From: Climacium dendroides
Taxonomy: Eukaryota; Streptophyta; Bryopsida; Hypnales; Climaciaceae
Assembly (NCBI GenBank): GCA_950106755.1
Contig: OX467091.1
Span: 11,797,538 to 11,861,537 of the forward strand
DNA: 64,000 bases
Reading direction: 5' to 3'
The notes beneath the pieces were generated by a model. It saw nothing but the letters and a program-made list of their open reading frames with translations. It ran no database searches and was not told where the DNA came from. This document shows, piece by piece, positions 45,280-57,319 of the stretch. How positions within the stretch are numbered: the first letter of the stretch is position 1; each line of letters begins with the position of its first letter. A program made the translations under genes and the position numbers.

Positions 45280-48200
45280 CAACGTGCAGCTCTCACTAGA
45301 GTAGGGCAAAGTCTATGCCTCTCACTAGAGTAAGACGCTAAGTTTCAAAGAATGTAGGTTCACCCTGAATTAGGTTGAACTTTGCGCTATGTTTGCCATC
45401 TTTCATATCCCATGTTCAGGAGCCCTGTATAGTTAGTAGGGTTTGCAATCGGATGTTGGCAATTTCAAATGTGGAGGCAATGGTGCTCATGAACCGGCTA
45501 CAATCAATCTTGTTGTTTTTGCAACAACATCATCTTAGTCGGTTTGGTTCATAGTACTCTGTCAAGTTAGTTTGTAAGATTGTACTCTCCAGAAACTTCC
45601 GATGCTCACGCAAGGTAAGCATTGCATATCTGAGTATCTAGGGTTTGACATTTTAGTTCCTTACAATTATTTATTTCTATCATAGTGGGCTATTGTTCAT
45701 GTAGTGACTTTGACACAAATTGCTAGCCTTAGGGTTTTCAGGCACGTAGTCTGTTTTTTCAACGATGAGTTTGGCTACTTTAACATAGGGATCCATTACT
45801 TTGTTCCATGGTGATGATGTCTATATTTTGCTTCTTGTTCTTTATGTTTAAAGGTAGTTAAGCTTGGACATGGTAGAAGAAACACGATCTGATTTTGAAG
45901 CATTGGAGTCAGGTACTTAACAAAGACATGTTTACAACGTCATACAATATTGTAGGATTCAAATTCATGTCCCTTTGTAGGGCATGAATTTGAATCCTAT
46001 ATTATTGTATGACAGCATGAGGTCCAATTTAGGTCAATTGGACCGTTAGGGTTGGAAGAAATAAAAGTACCTAGACAACATAGCCCCCAAATTGTCTGTT
46101 ACATGGTTGAGAACAGATTTCAATAGATACATAACCTGAAAACACAAGAAGAACACAACTACAGTATGCAACAAGGGCTTAAACTCCAAGGTATTGTAAA
46201 TGATAGAAAACTTGGCTAATGATTAATAATGTTTTGTGAAAGGCTTAGCGGTAGTTATCATGTTCTTAGGATATGGTGATGTGGTGGTATTTGGATGAAT
46301 TAGAAGATTAGTTAGTAATTTGGTTGAAAGGTTGGTTGGTCTTTGCTATTTTTGTGTGTGGTGATGAATTCTGCGTACGAAGTTAGGAGGGAAATTAATC
46401 TTAGCACATTTAGTTTAGTCTCTATAGTTGTCATGTTCAGGGTGTATGATGCTGTGGAAAAGGCTGGACATTCGTAGAAGATGCAGTAGCACTCAAAGAA
46501 GCAAAGTCGGCACTTGCCCTTTTATATTCTCAACTTTTGTGATGACTTGAACTATGGTGAATGACGTAATTGTTGCAAAGAGAAAACAATATGAAATACA
46601 ATTTTTTAAAGAAGTGAAAGTGGGTATAGGTGTGTTACTTCATATTATATGTATTGGGGACTACTGTCTTCCAATGCAATAATTAAATAATAATTCAAAA
46701 GATCAAGTCTTATGTTTAGTATATGTGGAATGGTATAAGTTAGTTCATAGAAAGGTACAATCAATTCTTACTATAAAAACACTTCAATGAGGTAGTAGGG
46801 GTCTTTCTTTTGTAAAAAAGGATGTTATGTAGTTCAGGACTAACTTCCTCTAGATGTATTCAGGAAGTTGAGGTTAATGATGGATGCAAAAGTAGTTCGA
46901 TGTACAAAATATGTGTGGCTAGTACTAGAAAAATAGCTAAATTTTGGTTGATAATGATGAGCTTTATGTGGCATTGAATAGAGCTAATCATATGAGTTAG
47001 CAATTTGAATTTTTTGAAGAGCCTTTAAAGGAGTTTGAAATCATACCAGAAGTGAAACAGGCAGAGCACAAAGATTTAAATGAAGTTTAGTTTGCAATAA
47101 TAAGAAATACAATAAGGTAAGTTTAAAATGATAAGAAATGTAGTAAGTTAAGTGTGGAATGATAAGAAGTACAATAAGGCATAGTTCATTGTAATGTGGT
47201 TTTAACAATGCAAGTGTTGATAGGAAGAAGGCTCACACTTCATCGAAGCTTAAACAAGTACAAGTTTCCATGACATTCCCTTAAGTGATTGCAAGTCCTA
47301 GCCAAATTTTTTTGATGATGTTGTTATGAAAGTCCTAAACTTGGAAGTGAATGTGATGCAATGTGTGCATTGCATTTGGTGAATTGGGAGTAATTAAATT
47401 ATTTTTGCTTTCAATGCAGTTGTTTTTTACATGTAATTAGATGGTCATGCTAAGAATTCCATGCGTCTGTTATATTGAGATTCCCATGAGTGAATTTTTT
47501 TCAAGAATGCATGCTTACTAAAGTTCACAAGCAGTAGTTGTATTCGACGAAGTGGGAAAAAACGCTTTTGAAGGAAACGTGAAAATGCATTTTTAATGAT
47601 TTTTTTTCACATGTGTGTAATTTGTGTATGATGGTTCATTGTGTTGTTGTTGGTTGTTGTTGTGACTTTTGTGTTTGAAGTGCAAAATGTAACAATGCTT
47701 CTATGCAAACTATAGGAGTAGGAACATGGGAGGCTAGCACATGAAGAAATAGTGTTTATTAGATTTTTTTAAATTCTTATATTTTGTTAGGTTTCTATAG
47801 AATTTATGATGTATTAATGAATACATTGTTTTTAGAGTGCAGCAATATGACATTGGAAGTCACGAAATGAAAAAGTAGCATTATTTCTTTACACGTTGTG
47901 ACATTATGTATATCATCTTATTTGTTTTGTTTTTGCAGGCCTTACATTTGAGGGAGAGCAATGAAATGAAGAAGTGCTATGTCGGAAAGGCAATAGGTAT
48001 GGCAATCGTTTAATTAAAGAAATACATAGATTGAGTTTAGAGGAAATTTTGTGGATGTGTTTGATAATCCCCTTTTCACGTGCTAGGGTTCTGTCATATA
48101 GAGTTCACATGCTGTAAACCTTCTAAGCACTGCATGATGAAATTCATGAGGTTTTGGTGAGGTTTTGTAATTCATATACAGGGAATGTATATGGAATTCT

Positions 48201-50880
48201 GAAATTTGGAGAGGGTGGGAACTTATTGAGGAATTAGGAAGTGTTTGTCAATGATTTGTTCATGATTGATGAATTTCGACGAAGTTGCTACAGGAGGACA
48301 TTAATGGAACTTAATGATTGTAAAGTTTTTGTGGATGAATAGCTGATGATGATGAAGGTATGTAACCTAATTGTGTTTAGACCCAACACAATTACATTTG
48401 CAATGATCATTTCATTTTCAGGATATCCACTGTAGATGTTGTAAATGTTGTACTAAATGAGTACCTTCTGTGTCCATGTCCACAAGGACTGAATTTAATA
48501 GAATGATGTTGACGTTTATCAATTATCTTCCTTAGAAGAAAAAAATTGATTAGATGCTAAAAAATAGAAAAACTGTGAATGGAGATGTGGTTACAAAAAT
48601 CAATTATGTATGACTATTTGTATCCCATGAAGAATATATGGAGGTTTGTCGAGTTTGTAGTCTGAATTTCATAGACAAACTTGTATAAAAAATAATTAGA
48701 AGAGGTTCCTAATGTTATACTTTTGTAAGACTTATTTGGAGTATACATTGAGGGTAGTGTAGGTATGACATGCAAGGGAAGAGTAATGAACCTTTGAATA
48801 TTTTTTGTAATGAATTTATGATTAGTGTGTTGTAGGTAGAAGAGGTAGGTTGTACAATGCTAATAACTTGTTTAATTGTTTTGGTAAAAGTAGGAAAGTA
48901 ATTGCTATGTATGAAGAGGAGTATGAGAATTCTAATGAGATGGCATGTAGACATGTAGTGTACATACTAATATCACGGAATGTCAGTGAATAATAGTATG
49001 TATATGTGAAACCCTTAAAGTCTTTTATTGTTTTGCCAAAGACCACCATTGCATCGTAGAGAAGAAGGCTCATATTTTTTTGTAAAACTAGGTGAAAAGT
49101 AGGAGAAGTAGGCAAATTGTAATGACATACTACTTGCTGTTGATGTAGATGAAAATAATAATTATTGCATACATATGACTGTGCAATTTAACATGTGAAT
49201 TTTCTGGATTCTTTTCTTGTAGACCTCGTATGCATTGTAGGAAAAAAGGCAATGCTACTGATGAAGGGTTCATTGATGACCATGAGAAAACAAGAATGGA
49301 AATATAGATGAATTATTGAATTCTGAAGTGCATCTAAATGGAGTCTTTTATTGAGGGTGGAGTTGTAGCAGTATAGTCTTGCATATACATGTAATGATGT
49401 TGTCATGTTCCAATTCAGGTGTAGGAGGTGCATAGTATAGGCTCCTAGTTGGAAAGATAGAGCCCCTTGTGCTTTAGAGATAGAATGACAAGATCAAGCA
49501 GTGCTTGCAATGGCATGCAATGCTTGGTAAATATTTAGGGTTATAGGAAATTTTTAGGGTTACAGGCGTTGGGGATCATGTTCCCACTAATAGGGAAGTG
49601 CCAATCATTATGTTAAAGCAAACATATTGCCATGAAATGAAACAATAATTTATATTAATTTGTATGAACATTGTCTCATGTATGTCAATGTTTTATTGTT
49701 AGTGAGCAAGATTAAACGGGAGGCAATCAAAGTTGTTGTGTTAATTATAACTTGTTTGCATTAAATCATATTGTTTGAAATTATAGGTGTTGTTGAACAT
49801 CATGTTGGGGAATGTAAAATTTTTTTGTACAAATAATAATAACATTTTATTAATGCAGAATTACGCTTTTAAATACAAAAAACTGTGTTTTCAAGAATAT
49901 GGTAGCGTTTGTAAGAGTATAATTACATTTTTTGAAACACAGTCATTAATGTTGCCCGACGTATTAGGACAGAATCCCATCTTGACATGTGGCAAGTGGA
50001 ATCATAGGAGTCCACATGTAGAAGAATATAGTGCAACAGATGTTTGCCATCAAGTGGAAATTGTTCCACGTAGGCAGCTTTATTATATCCAATCTCTTCA
50101 AAACACTAAAAGAAATTATACGTGGACAATGATAGCATGGACAAACTGCATTTCTCTGAACAATGTAAACATTCACATGAACGCAAAAAAAAGGCACAAC
50201 ACTGGAATTCTAGCTTGTTAGGAATGCATTTCTCAACAAAATCCATATGATACTTTCCCATTCGGTAAAATCATTTACACAAACTTGTTTTTCGCGTTCT
50301 AAAGGCGTTTTTTCCAACACGTTTTCCTTCTAGTGAAAGGGTGATAAATTTTGCACACACTAAGTGTACAATACCCATAATCCTTACTGTACCTATAGCC
50401 ATCTCCTCTAAAATCTTGAAAAATCTTGGAGAAGTGCATAGATGTGATTACAAAGATGTACTACATTTGAATATTAGACCCTAGTGTTGGAATTAGGTGC
50501 ATTTATAGTCGATTTTTAAAAAATTCAGAACTTATACTCATAGTGTCTAAAAAATACATTGGAAAGTACATAGTTCTTTTTCTTTTGCTAATAGGGTTCA
50601 ATAATTTTTTCAATGTCTATTAGTAGACATCATGTACAAAATCCTTAAATTGACAGTTATCACTTATACTACTTTACTATACTATATCACTCTCTGTACT
50701 GCACAATGATCAATTTCTTTGTAATAGATTGTTATTGAAAAGCATTTGGGGGATGAATGTGTTGAATTTGAACATCCTCTACTTGTAAATAGTTTTTTTT
50801 TTAATATAGAACTTATATTCTTGGCAGCATGCCATTGCATTATATTTGGAGGGACATCAAGGTATTTGTTTCTTTATGTT
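45280..50880. other. No recognised gene
   Basis: About 5.6 kb of AT-rich DNA with no domain I recognise on either strand. ORFs at 44905-45279, 48715-49115, 49188-49433 and 49787-50221 lack motifs, have low-complexity composition and show no repeat or splice support. The hairpin at 45939-46013 is the only defined structure. Unusually, this stretch also shows little of the repeat families seen elsewhere in the window. Confidence 0.5.
45939..46013. repeat. Hairpin with 31-bp arms
   Basis: GTCATACAATATTGTAGG continuing to CATG (45939-45969) pairs with 45983-46013 at 28 of 31 positions. The 13-nt spacer can itself pair through CCCT and AGGG. It is microRNA-precursor-sized, but could be a tiny foldback MITE. 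Confidence 0.75.
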
Positions 50881-50884
50881 AAAA

Positions 50885-50902
50885 TTGGCGTTTAAACGCC
50901 AA
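50885..50902. repeat. Perfect 18-bp palindrome
   Basis: TTGGCGTTTAAACGCCAA is its own reverse complement. An isolated GC-containing palindrome in AT-rich DNA. A related word, AAGGCGTTTTTTCCAAC, lies at about 50302. Confidence 0.8.
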
Positions 50903-51056
50903 AAAAACAAAAAAACAAAAAACTAGTTGTTAATGGTCGCAAATAGAGTTAGAACTTCGAGATAATTTTTTCTTTAGGGTTCGGAGGTAATGGTCAGATT
51001 TTTCCAAGGTTTCCTAAGTTTTTGGTAAAGATGTGGGATTTACATCGGGCACATTG

Positions 51057-51075
51057 TTAGAGCATCCCCACTAGT
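51057..51075 (+). mobile_element. Harbinger-type terminal motif
   Basis: TTAGAGCATCCCCACTAG, followed by a stretch rich in TATCCCCATCC. The related TAAGAGCATCCCCACCAG with ATCCCTATCC is at about 52429. The partner ends were not identified. They may be two copies of one non-autonomous family. Confidence 0.35.
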
Positions 51076-51294
51076 CTATCCCCCATCCGTATCCCTATCA
51101 CGGAACTTCGTCCAAAAATAATGGAATACAGAAGCCCCTCTCCACCAATCCTTCCCCAAACCAAAGCAAATTACCCACATAATTATCGAATGGTTTGATG
51201 GGAGACATAAAAGACATAGTTGGTCAACAACACATGGTTTATTATTGTTTTGGTTAAATGTTTAGTTCACACATCAAGTTATTCACAAATTATA

Positions 51295-51565
51295 ATTGTT
51301 CAAAAAATTCTCTAATTATTTATTTCATTAGTTTAGGAGGTGTGCCCTCTATATTTAAATAAAAAAACATTTATTGTTCACACATTATAATTGTTCAAAG
51401 AATTATCCAGTTATTTATTTTATCAGTTTAGGGTATCCTCTGTATTTAAATAAAAACACATTTTATTATTCACACATTATAATAATTCAAAGAATTCTCC
51501 AATTATTTATGAGTTAATTTAGGAGGTGTACTCTATACATTTAAATAAAAAAACATTTTATTACT
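51295..51565. repeat. Tandem repeat of about 95 bp, three units
   Basis: Units near 51301, 51397 and 51489 share CACATTATAAT-GTTCAAAGAATT, AATTATTTAT, TTTAGGAGGTGT, and ATTTAAATAAAAA-ACATTT. 51566-52149 shows only simple ACTAATTAGTAG-like repetition. Confidence 0.65.
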
Positions 51566-52149
51566 TTTACAAGGAATGAAGAAATCACATAGATCTTATT
51601 GCTATTGTCTTATTAGAAATTAATATTATAACTTGAACCTCAACCTTTAGTTCAATTTAACTACCACAGAATAATGAAATTCGGTTGCCTTAACAATTCG
51701 GTTGCCTTACTTTAAGAAAGTTACTTTAGAAGCCACCAAAATCAACAAATATTCTTACAAATATTTTTGTTTATACATGGAAATGTGCATAGAGGTTTAT
51801 AAGTCCTTATTACAACAATACTTAATTCAAAAGTAGTGCATTCTTGTAGAGAAACAATAAATATTTATATTGTTTAGAATGTCAAGAAACTACTGAGGGG
51901 CAACCTAATTTCACTATTTCATATGTTCACTAAAATATAATAATTAGTAGCTTATTTAGTGACTAAAGCATACTAATTAGTAGTTTAATTATTGTTAGTA
52001 GCTTAAACATACTAATTAATAGATTAATTAGTAACTCACCCATCAAACTCAAGTCCACCTGCTATCAGTCAGAACATTATAAACATAATAGTTGTTCACC
52101 ATCAAAATCCTATTTGCACAATTGAAGGCATATAGCTGACCAGCGTGAT

Positions 52150-52379
52150 TTACAACAGACTCCTCTATTGCCCCAACCAGGGGTAAATGTAAAAATTGCC
52201 CCCTATTTGGGACCATGTAAAATTTGTTTCTCTACACCTCCCTAGACTAATTTGGGGTCTTTGATTGCAAATATGAATTCAAAATTTGCAAATTTTTTCA
52301 TGGATGGCAAATAAAAAGATTCCAGTGTTTTATCCAGGGGTAGAAAACGGGGCAATAGAGGGGTCAGTCCTCCCTGGCC
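52150..52379 (-). mobile_element. Family S TIR element, copy 1
   Basis: About 230 bp. The right end is complete (GGGGCAATAGAGGGGTCAGT then CCTCCCTGGCC); the left end is shorter (CTCCTCTATTGCCCC). It is almost identical to copy 2 at 52627-52862 but in the opposite orientation, so the two could pair over about 225 bp. No coding capacity. Confidence 0.8.
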
Positions 52380-52626
52380 TTTACGAGAGGCCCTCTTCAT
52401 CGGGCTTCTCCCTTTACCTAAACAATGTAAGAGCATCCCCACCAGTGGCAATTCGTATCCCTATCCGGATGAAATTCATCTAGATAGGGAAGAAACCCTC
52501 CCCACTAATATTCAGTATCCATAAATTTTTGGGGAGAAGGGGTTCTAATCCCCAAAATGGGATGTTAGATGGGGCCAGGGAGGACTAATTTTGGAACCTG
52601 GAAGTAAGCTTCACCCCCTGGTCTAC

Positions 52627-52862
52627 GGCCAGGGAGGACTGACCCCTCTATTGCCCCGTTTTCTACCCCTGGATAAAACACTGGAATCTTTTTATTTGCC
52701 ATCCATGAAAAAATTTGCAAATTTTGAATTCATATTTGCAATCAAAGACCCCAAATTAGTCTAGGGAGGTGTAGAGAAACAAATTTTACATGGTCCCAAA
52801 TAGGGGGCAATTTTTACATTTACCCCTGGTTGGGGCAATAGAGGGGTCAGTCCTCCCTGGCC
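52627..52862 (+). mobile_element. Family S TIR element, copy 2
   Basis: Complete copy with roughly 30-bp terminal inverted repeats (GGCCAGGGAGGACTGACC at the left, its complement at the right). Near-identity with copy 1 indicates recent activity or local duplication. 38745-39010 and 41086-41905 are older relatives. Confidence 0.85.
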
Positions 52863-52866
52863 TCTC

Positions 52867-53155
52867 GTAAAAGGGTGCCTGAGCAGCATAGTTCAGGAAA
52901 CTTTTTGAGTTTTACCGGCTAATTTCCTTCAATTCTCATATTGAACCGGTTTTTCCAGAACTAAGTCCGGTTATTTTCTCTATTTTTTACTCAAAATAGA
53001 AATTTTATAGATTTTTGCACCGGTTTTTTTGCTGATGTTTTCAAATTGCAACCGGTTTTTTTCCCAATTCTTCCGGCTAACTTTGAACTAGCCGCCGGTT
53101 TTTTCCATACATTGCCGAGCAAGAGGGAGGGCATAGCGCGAAGGCACCCTTTTAC
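52867..53155. mobile_element. Family R TIR element (289 bp) rich in CCGGTTTT
   Basis: Ends GTAAAAGGGTGCC and GGCACCCTTTTAC are perfect 13-bp inverted repeats. The interior repeats CCGGTTTTTT-type words five or more times (about 52947, 52971, 53021, 53051, 53092). It directly abuts S copy 2 and is flanked by CTCTCGT and ACAAGAGG, fragments of a broken word also seen at about 52380. An inverted internal copy is at 63600-63812. Confidence 0.75.
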
Positions 53156-53185
53156 AAGAGGCCCGATGAAGAAGGCCTCTCCCGA

Positions 53186-53327
53186 CGTAAAGCCCGGTCA
53201 ACATTCCTCACAGGGCTAACCCCGTGAGCCTAGCCCTATGAAGTCAGTCCTGTGAGATCACAATAATGATCTCACAGATGTGAGGGCCCCTCAAAATGCA
53301 TTGCACATTGGTTGACCGGGCTTTACG
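53186..53327. mobile_element. 142-bp MITE with perfect 17-bp TIRs
   Basis: CGTAAAGCCCGGTCAAC at the left and its exact complement at the right. Inside, CTGTGAGATCA-CAATAA-TGATCTCACAG (53250-53277) is a perfect 11-bp stem. The word TGAG/CTCA recurs through the interior, so the whole element can fold. No target duplication is visible. Confidence 0.75.
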
Positions 53328-53619
53328 CTTTATTTCTACCGTAATCACTACGGCATTTTGATACGCGTTTCACTATTTCTCACCCCTTCTTTTATGACTC
53401 TGCCACCTTCTAGCCCTCTCCTCCATGCCAGCCCTTCGCGGGCCTCGATTCATGAACCGTAATAGCTGACAACATTGATGTCCATTTTACCTTGCGGTTT
53501 TTACCCGGCAGACACTTCCCGCGGTAAATCACAATCTCTGCAGGAATGTGTTTCGCGTCCATTTCCGCACAGTACTTGTTTTGGAAATGACTCAATCTCC
53601 CCAGTCAATGTTTCAATGT

Positions 53620-54400
53620 TTTGGGTGTTTTAGGGTTTCGGATGAAGCAGCTGTGTTTCTGGACCGAGGGTTTCAAGCGGCTAGAGTTTAGGGTCATTGA
53701 TATTTGTTCAATGTCCCTAGTCAGTGTTTCGGCTTGGTTTAGCGGTTTAGGGTGGACCACCTCTGTTTTGGTGGGCGAGGGTTTCATTTGGTTAGGGTTT
53801 GGGGTGCTTGTCTGGCGCCTTTGGTCGACCGCGCCCACGGTTTAGCTTGAAATTGAATTTTTGCGACAGATTGCCGCTTCGGTGGGCTGCACTTCTTGTT
53901 TTGCGACGGAAGGAGGCAGCAATCGACGGGCTTAGCACGTAGGAAGGTTTAGGCGTGATTGCGGATAGGCTTTGAATGGCTTTAGGCTAGGAATTCCAGC
54001 GGGAACTGCAAGGTTTAGTAGCGAAGTCGTTGCAGCAAGGTCCATTCTGTAAATTGATGCACGTGTCATAGCAGTTCAGGGATTAGGGTGCATTTTCTTA
54101 TTTTTTGCAAATCCGTTGTGCTTCTTGGGTGCATATCCATCGATCTTCTGTTGGGCCAATCTTCAATGGAATCAGAGTTTAAAGTGCATTTTCCCACATA
54201 CGGTGTAATGCGCAGTTGTACGTCCTCGTACATCAGGAGCATTTAAAGAGGATCTTTCTGAATCCTACACGAGTTGGGAAGGGAGCTCAGGTTTACGCTG
54301 TACTACCACGATTTTGACATGGTTTAGGGTTTACGGGGGGAGAGGGTCTACGCTTACGCTGCAAATAGCCCTTTTCCAGGTGGTTTGCTTCTAGGGTTTG
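53620..54400 (+). promoter_or_regulatory. Region with repeated telo-box-like words
   Basis: TTAGGGTTT or TTTAGGG words occur near 53630, 53684, 53742, 53790, 54077, 54319 and 54388, upstream of the MULE relic. In plants AAACCCTA (telo-box) is a promoter element of growth-related genes. Whether it acts here is unknown; the sequence is not a telomeric array. Base composition is clearly more GC-rich than in 39-52 kb. Confidence 0.35.
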
Positions 54401-54443
54401 GGGAGGTTGCTTTTACTCGGTAGTGCCTTGTTTCAGTCCTTCC

Positions 54444-57180
54444 ATGGCTGAAACAAAATCACCCTTCGCAATGAATGGTCTTGGTGGAGATACAAAGCCC
54501 GCTCCTGCTTCAGGAGGAATCCAGTACGCGACAAGGTCAGGTCAATTGGCAGTGCAACTCGAACTTGTCCAGGCTAATGTGCAGTTTCCTCCTGATGGGC
54601 CCATCTTCGTGCATTCCTTGCTGTGGTGCCTTCGTGAAACACGACAGGTACGCAAAAAACAAGGAAGGACACTAAGAAGGTAGCGGTTGTACAACAATGT
54701 TTCATCCCCACCAGTAGAATCCAAGACTTCATCGTGGGCATGGAAAATACAAAAGGCGATGTAACCAGCAAGTTTGTGAAAATACGAACAAAGCCAATGA
54801 AAGATGGAGAAAAATACTTTGCAACTAAAACTACTGCAAATGAGGTTACACGGTACAGAACTCTTCCTTTTTTTACCTCCTTTGTAGTTGAAATTCATAC
54901 TTTCCAATGGACATTCAGTCTCTACTCTGGCATATCTTCAATTCACATCATTTAGGGACCGCGATCACCTCTTACTCTATTTGCTCTCCTACTTACCAAG
55001 TGTTTCGAAATATTGTACACCTGTACCTTGGGTTTTGCAGCTACCATTGTCAATTCGGTCCACAGGACCACTCTGCAAATGTAAAGACAATAAGCTCAAT
55101 GTTGCTTAGGAAGAAAAGACCAAAGGCTATTGTTGTTGGAGTTGTGAAGACAAAAGGCAAAGCAAAACAGAAGATTCCTCTTGCGGAAGGGGAAGTGTAG
55201 CCACCAAAACAGAATAAAACAAGAGCTAAGAAGACGTCAAGAAAAGGGAACGAGGCAGAGGGTGCTTCCAAGCCCAAGCGGAAGCGTGCCACAAAGAAGC
55301 TTCCAACAAAGAACCTTCCAATGCCGTCGGGTGACATTGAACTTGGCGTGGGAGAAATTGCAGACACTGTTCGTCGCCTCAGCATGGAAAGCGGCTGCAG
55401 GACGTCTAGAAACACTGTCATGGTTGGGGCATCTGCTGCAGGAGAAAACACTGCACTGCCAGCTAAGCGCCGGAGTGAGTTACGCCCGCGCCGGAGTGAG
55501 TTACGCCCGCGCCGGAATGCTGCAATTCCAGATGCCCCTGAAACCGCATTACTATCCACGGATCCGTCCGCGCTTCCTTTAAGTGACAAGCCCAAGACAC
55601 CTCGAGGATTGAGTATAGACTTGAATTTACCAGCTAACAATGCTGAATCATCTCGGCTTCCACTTACCGAAGCTGAATCCAGAGTATTGCGATGGCAGGC
55701 TTCAAGTGCCACGAAGCTCCAAAAGAAAACAAAAAAGGTTGTGTGCAAGCGTACTAAGGCGCCGAAAAAGACCCCTATAACACTGCCGGTTGCCTTCTTG
55801 GAACTTGACTTGAATGGCCCGCCCCCTCCCCACTACGACAACTTGGACGTGGCATTATTGACCAAAAATGTTGGGGAAGCACGGCTGCCTCTTGCACAAT
55901 GTGCAACTGCAGTGGAGACCAGTAGGACCGAACGAGACGCCTCTAGGCAAGCTATTGAGTCTCACACAAGTAACAATGTCCCTGTGCTGATCAACCTGAA
56001 TGAGCTGGAAAACAATGACTTACAGACAACAAAGCCAAGTGGGACCAAGAAGAGTCCACAAAGACCTGCTGTCCTTGTGAAGCCAAGAGATTCGCTGAAA
56101 CAGTGGGGAGGTGGTTTGAAGCGGGGGTGCTTGGCGTCATTTAGTGTAAAAACACTATATTTGCTTCCACATGTCACGGAGATAACACTCTACCAAAGTG
56201 ACCATGTGAATGAAGCCGGTATTCAATGCCATGGATTGAGCAATGCAAGAGACCGAAGTGCATTCACATGGCACTTGTCAGAAGAAATTAAAGAATTCGT
56301 CTTGAAACTTCTCCGGGATGGACACAGTGTTCCACAGATCATGTCGAAACACATTCAGATTGTGAAGGACTCCCTTAGTGCAGGCTGTGGCATTTCGAGG
56401 GACATGTTCCTACATGAGCGGGATGTCAGGAATTTGGCTACGAAGGTGGCACGGAAGACGTATATGCTGCACACTTTTGATGCAAAAAGTGTATAGATGT
56501 GGGTGGAGCAAAATCGAGGGAGTGTTTTTTTTACCAAGAAACGGGACTGGTCACATAAGGTACACTGACACACTCGACAATGCCCTTCACTATAGGAATT
56601 CAAACACCTTGGTAAAAAGACATGTTGGTCAAGTTTGACCACGAGAGTGGTGTTTCAATTGATGCCACCTTTGGCACTAACGAGAATAAGGTATGCATTC
56701 TTGAAACACTACCGTTACAATTAGGCGGTTTAGCTCTATCCATTTCTGCCTTACCTTGAAATTTGAGAAAGGATTTAGGGTCAGCATATTAGGAATTTCT
56801 GAGTATGTCTGATTCTGCAAGTTTAGGGTTGCGTATCTTTGCTTACGGATGAGTCTTCTTATTGCTGGAAACATTGTTGGTACGTATGCACAGTTTCCTC
56901 TCTACACGGTCATGGTGTTCGACGAATGGCACAATGGAATCCCGGTGGCTTTTATTATTACATCGCGTTCAGCACAAGAGGATCTCACTCCCTGGATGCG
57001 GGCGTTGGATGTTGCATTGAGACGAGATATGTTGAAAATGAGGAAAGCAACATGCTCGCAGAAACACTTACCCCTGAATCATGGGAGTCCTCTCGGTCTG
57101 CATTACCAGAAGCCTGTCCACGCACTTCCGGTGCCGCAGCCGTATGCTTGGTCTTCGCCATCAAACAACAATATTTGACT
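54444..57180 (+). pseudogene. MULE-type transposase relic
   Basis: ATG at 54444 (MAETKSPFAMNGLGG). After frameshifts near 54640-54680 comes VAVVQQCFIPTSRIQDFIVG, then a plausible intron 54853-55040 joining TTANEVTR to YHCQFGPQDHS. The frame stays open to 56493 except TAG at 55198. It includes KRGCLASFSVKTLY, HVNEAGIQCHG (a split zinc-binding pattern) and LSEEIKEFVLKLLRDG. A TAG at 56494, a TAA and frameshifts precede HESGVSIDATFGTNENK. A GT-AG intron 56691-56893 leads into FPLYTVMVFDEWHNGIPVAF, the MULE catalytic region. Later catalytic parts are missing. Splicing could bypass the 55198 stop, but not all the breaks. A 21-bp duplication (about 55468-55510) repeats RRSELRP. Confidence 0.7.
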
Positions 57181-57319
57181 TTGAAACCCGACTCAACGAA
57201 TCCAAACCAGTTCCTCCAACCGATGTGCTCGCCCCACTGAAACACTGGCTGATAATACCAACACCGCTCCGGGTATTCAAAGGGCATCCTATACCAGTCA
57301 TGACAGGATGGAATAAGTA

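Noticed and set aside
49787..50221. 144-codon plus-strand ORF
   Set aside because: No domain, signal peptide or repeat support, with composition like the surrounding AT-rich DNA. Length alone is not enough.
55050..55748. 232-codon minus-strand ORF
   Set aside because: It is the antisense shadow of the MULE frame (55041-56496), whose plus-strand translation carries the family motifs.
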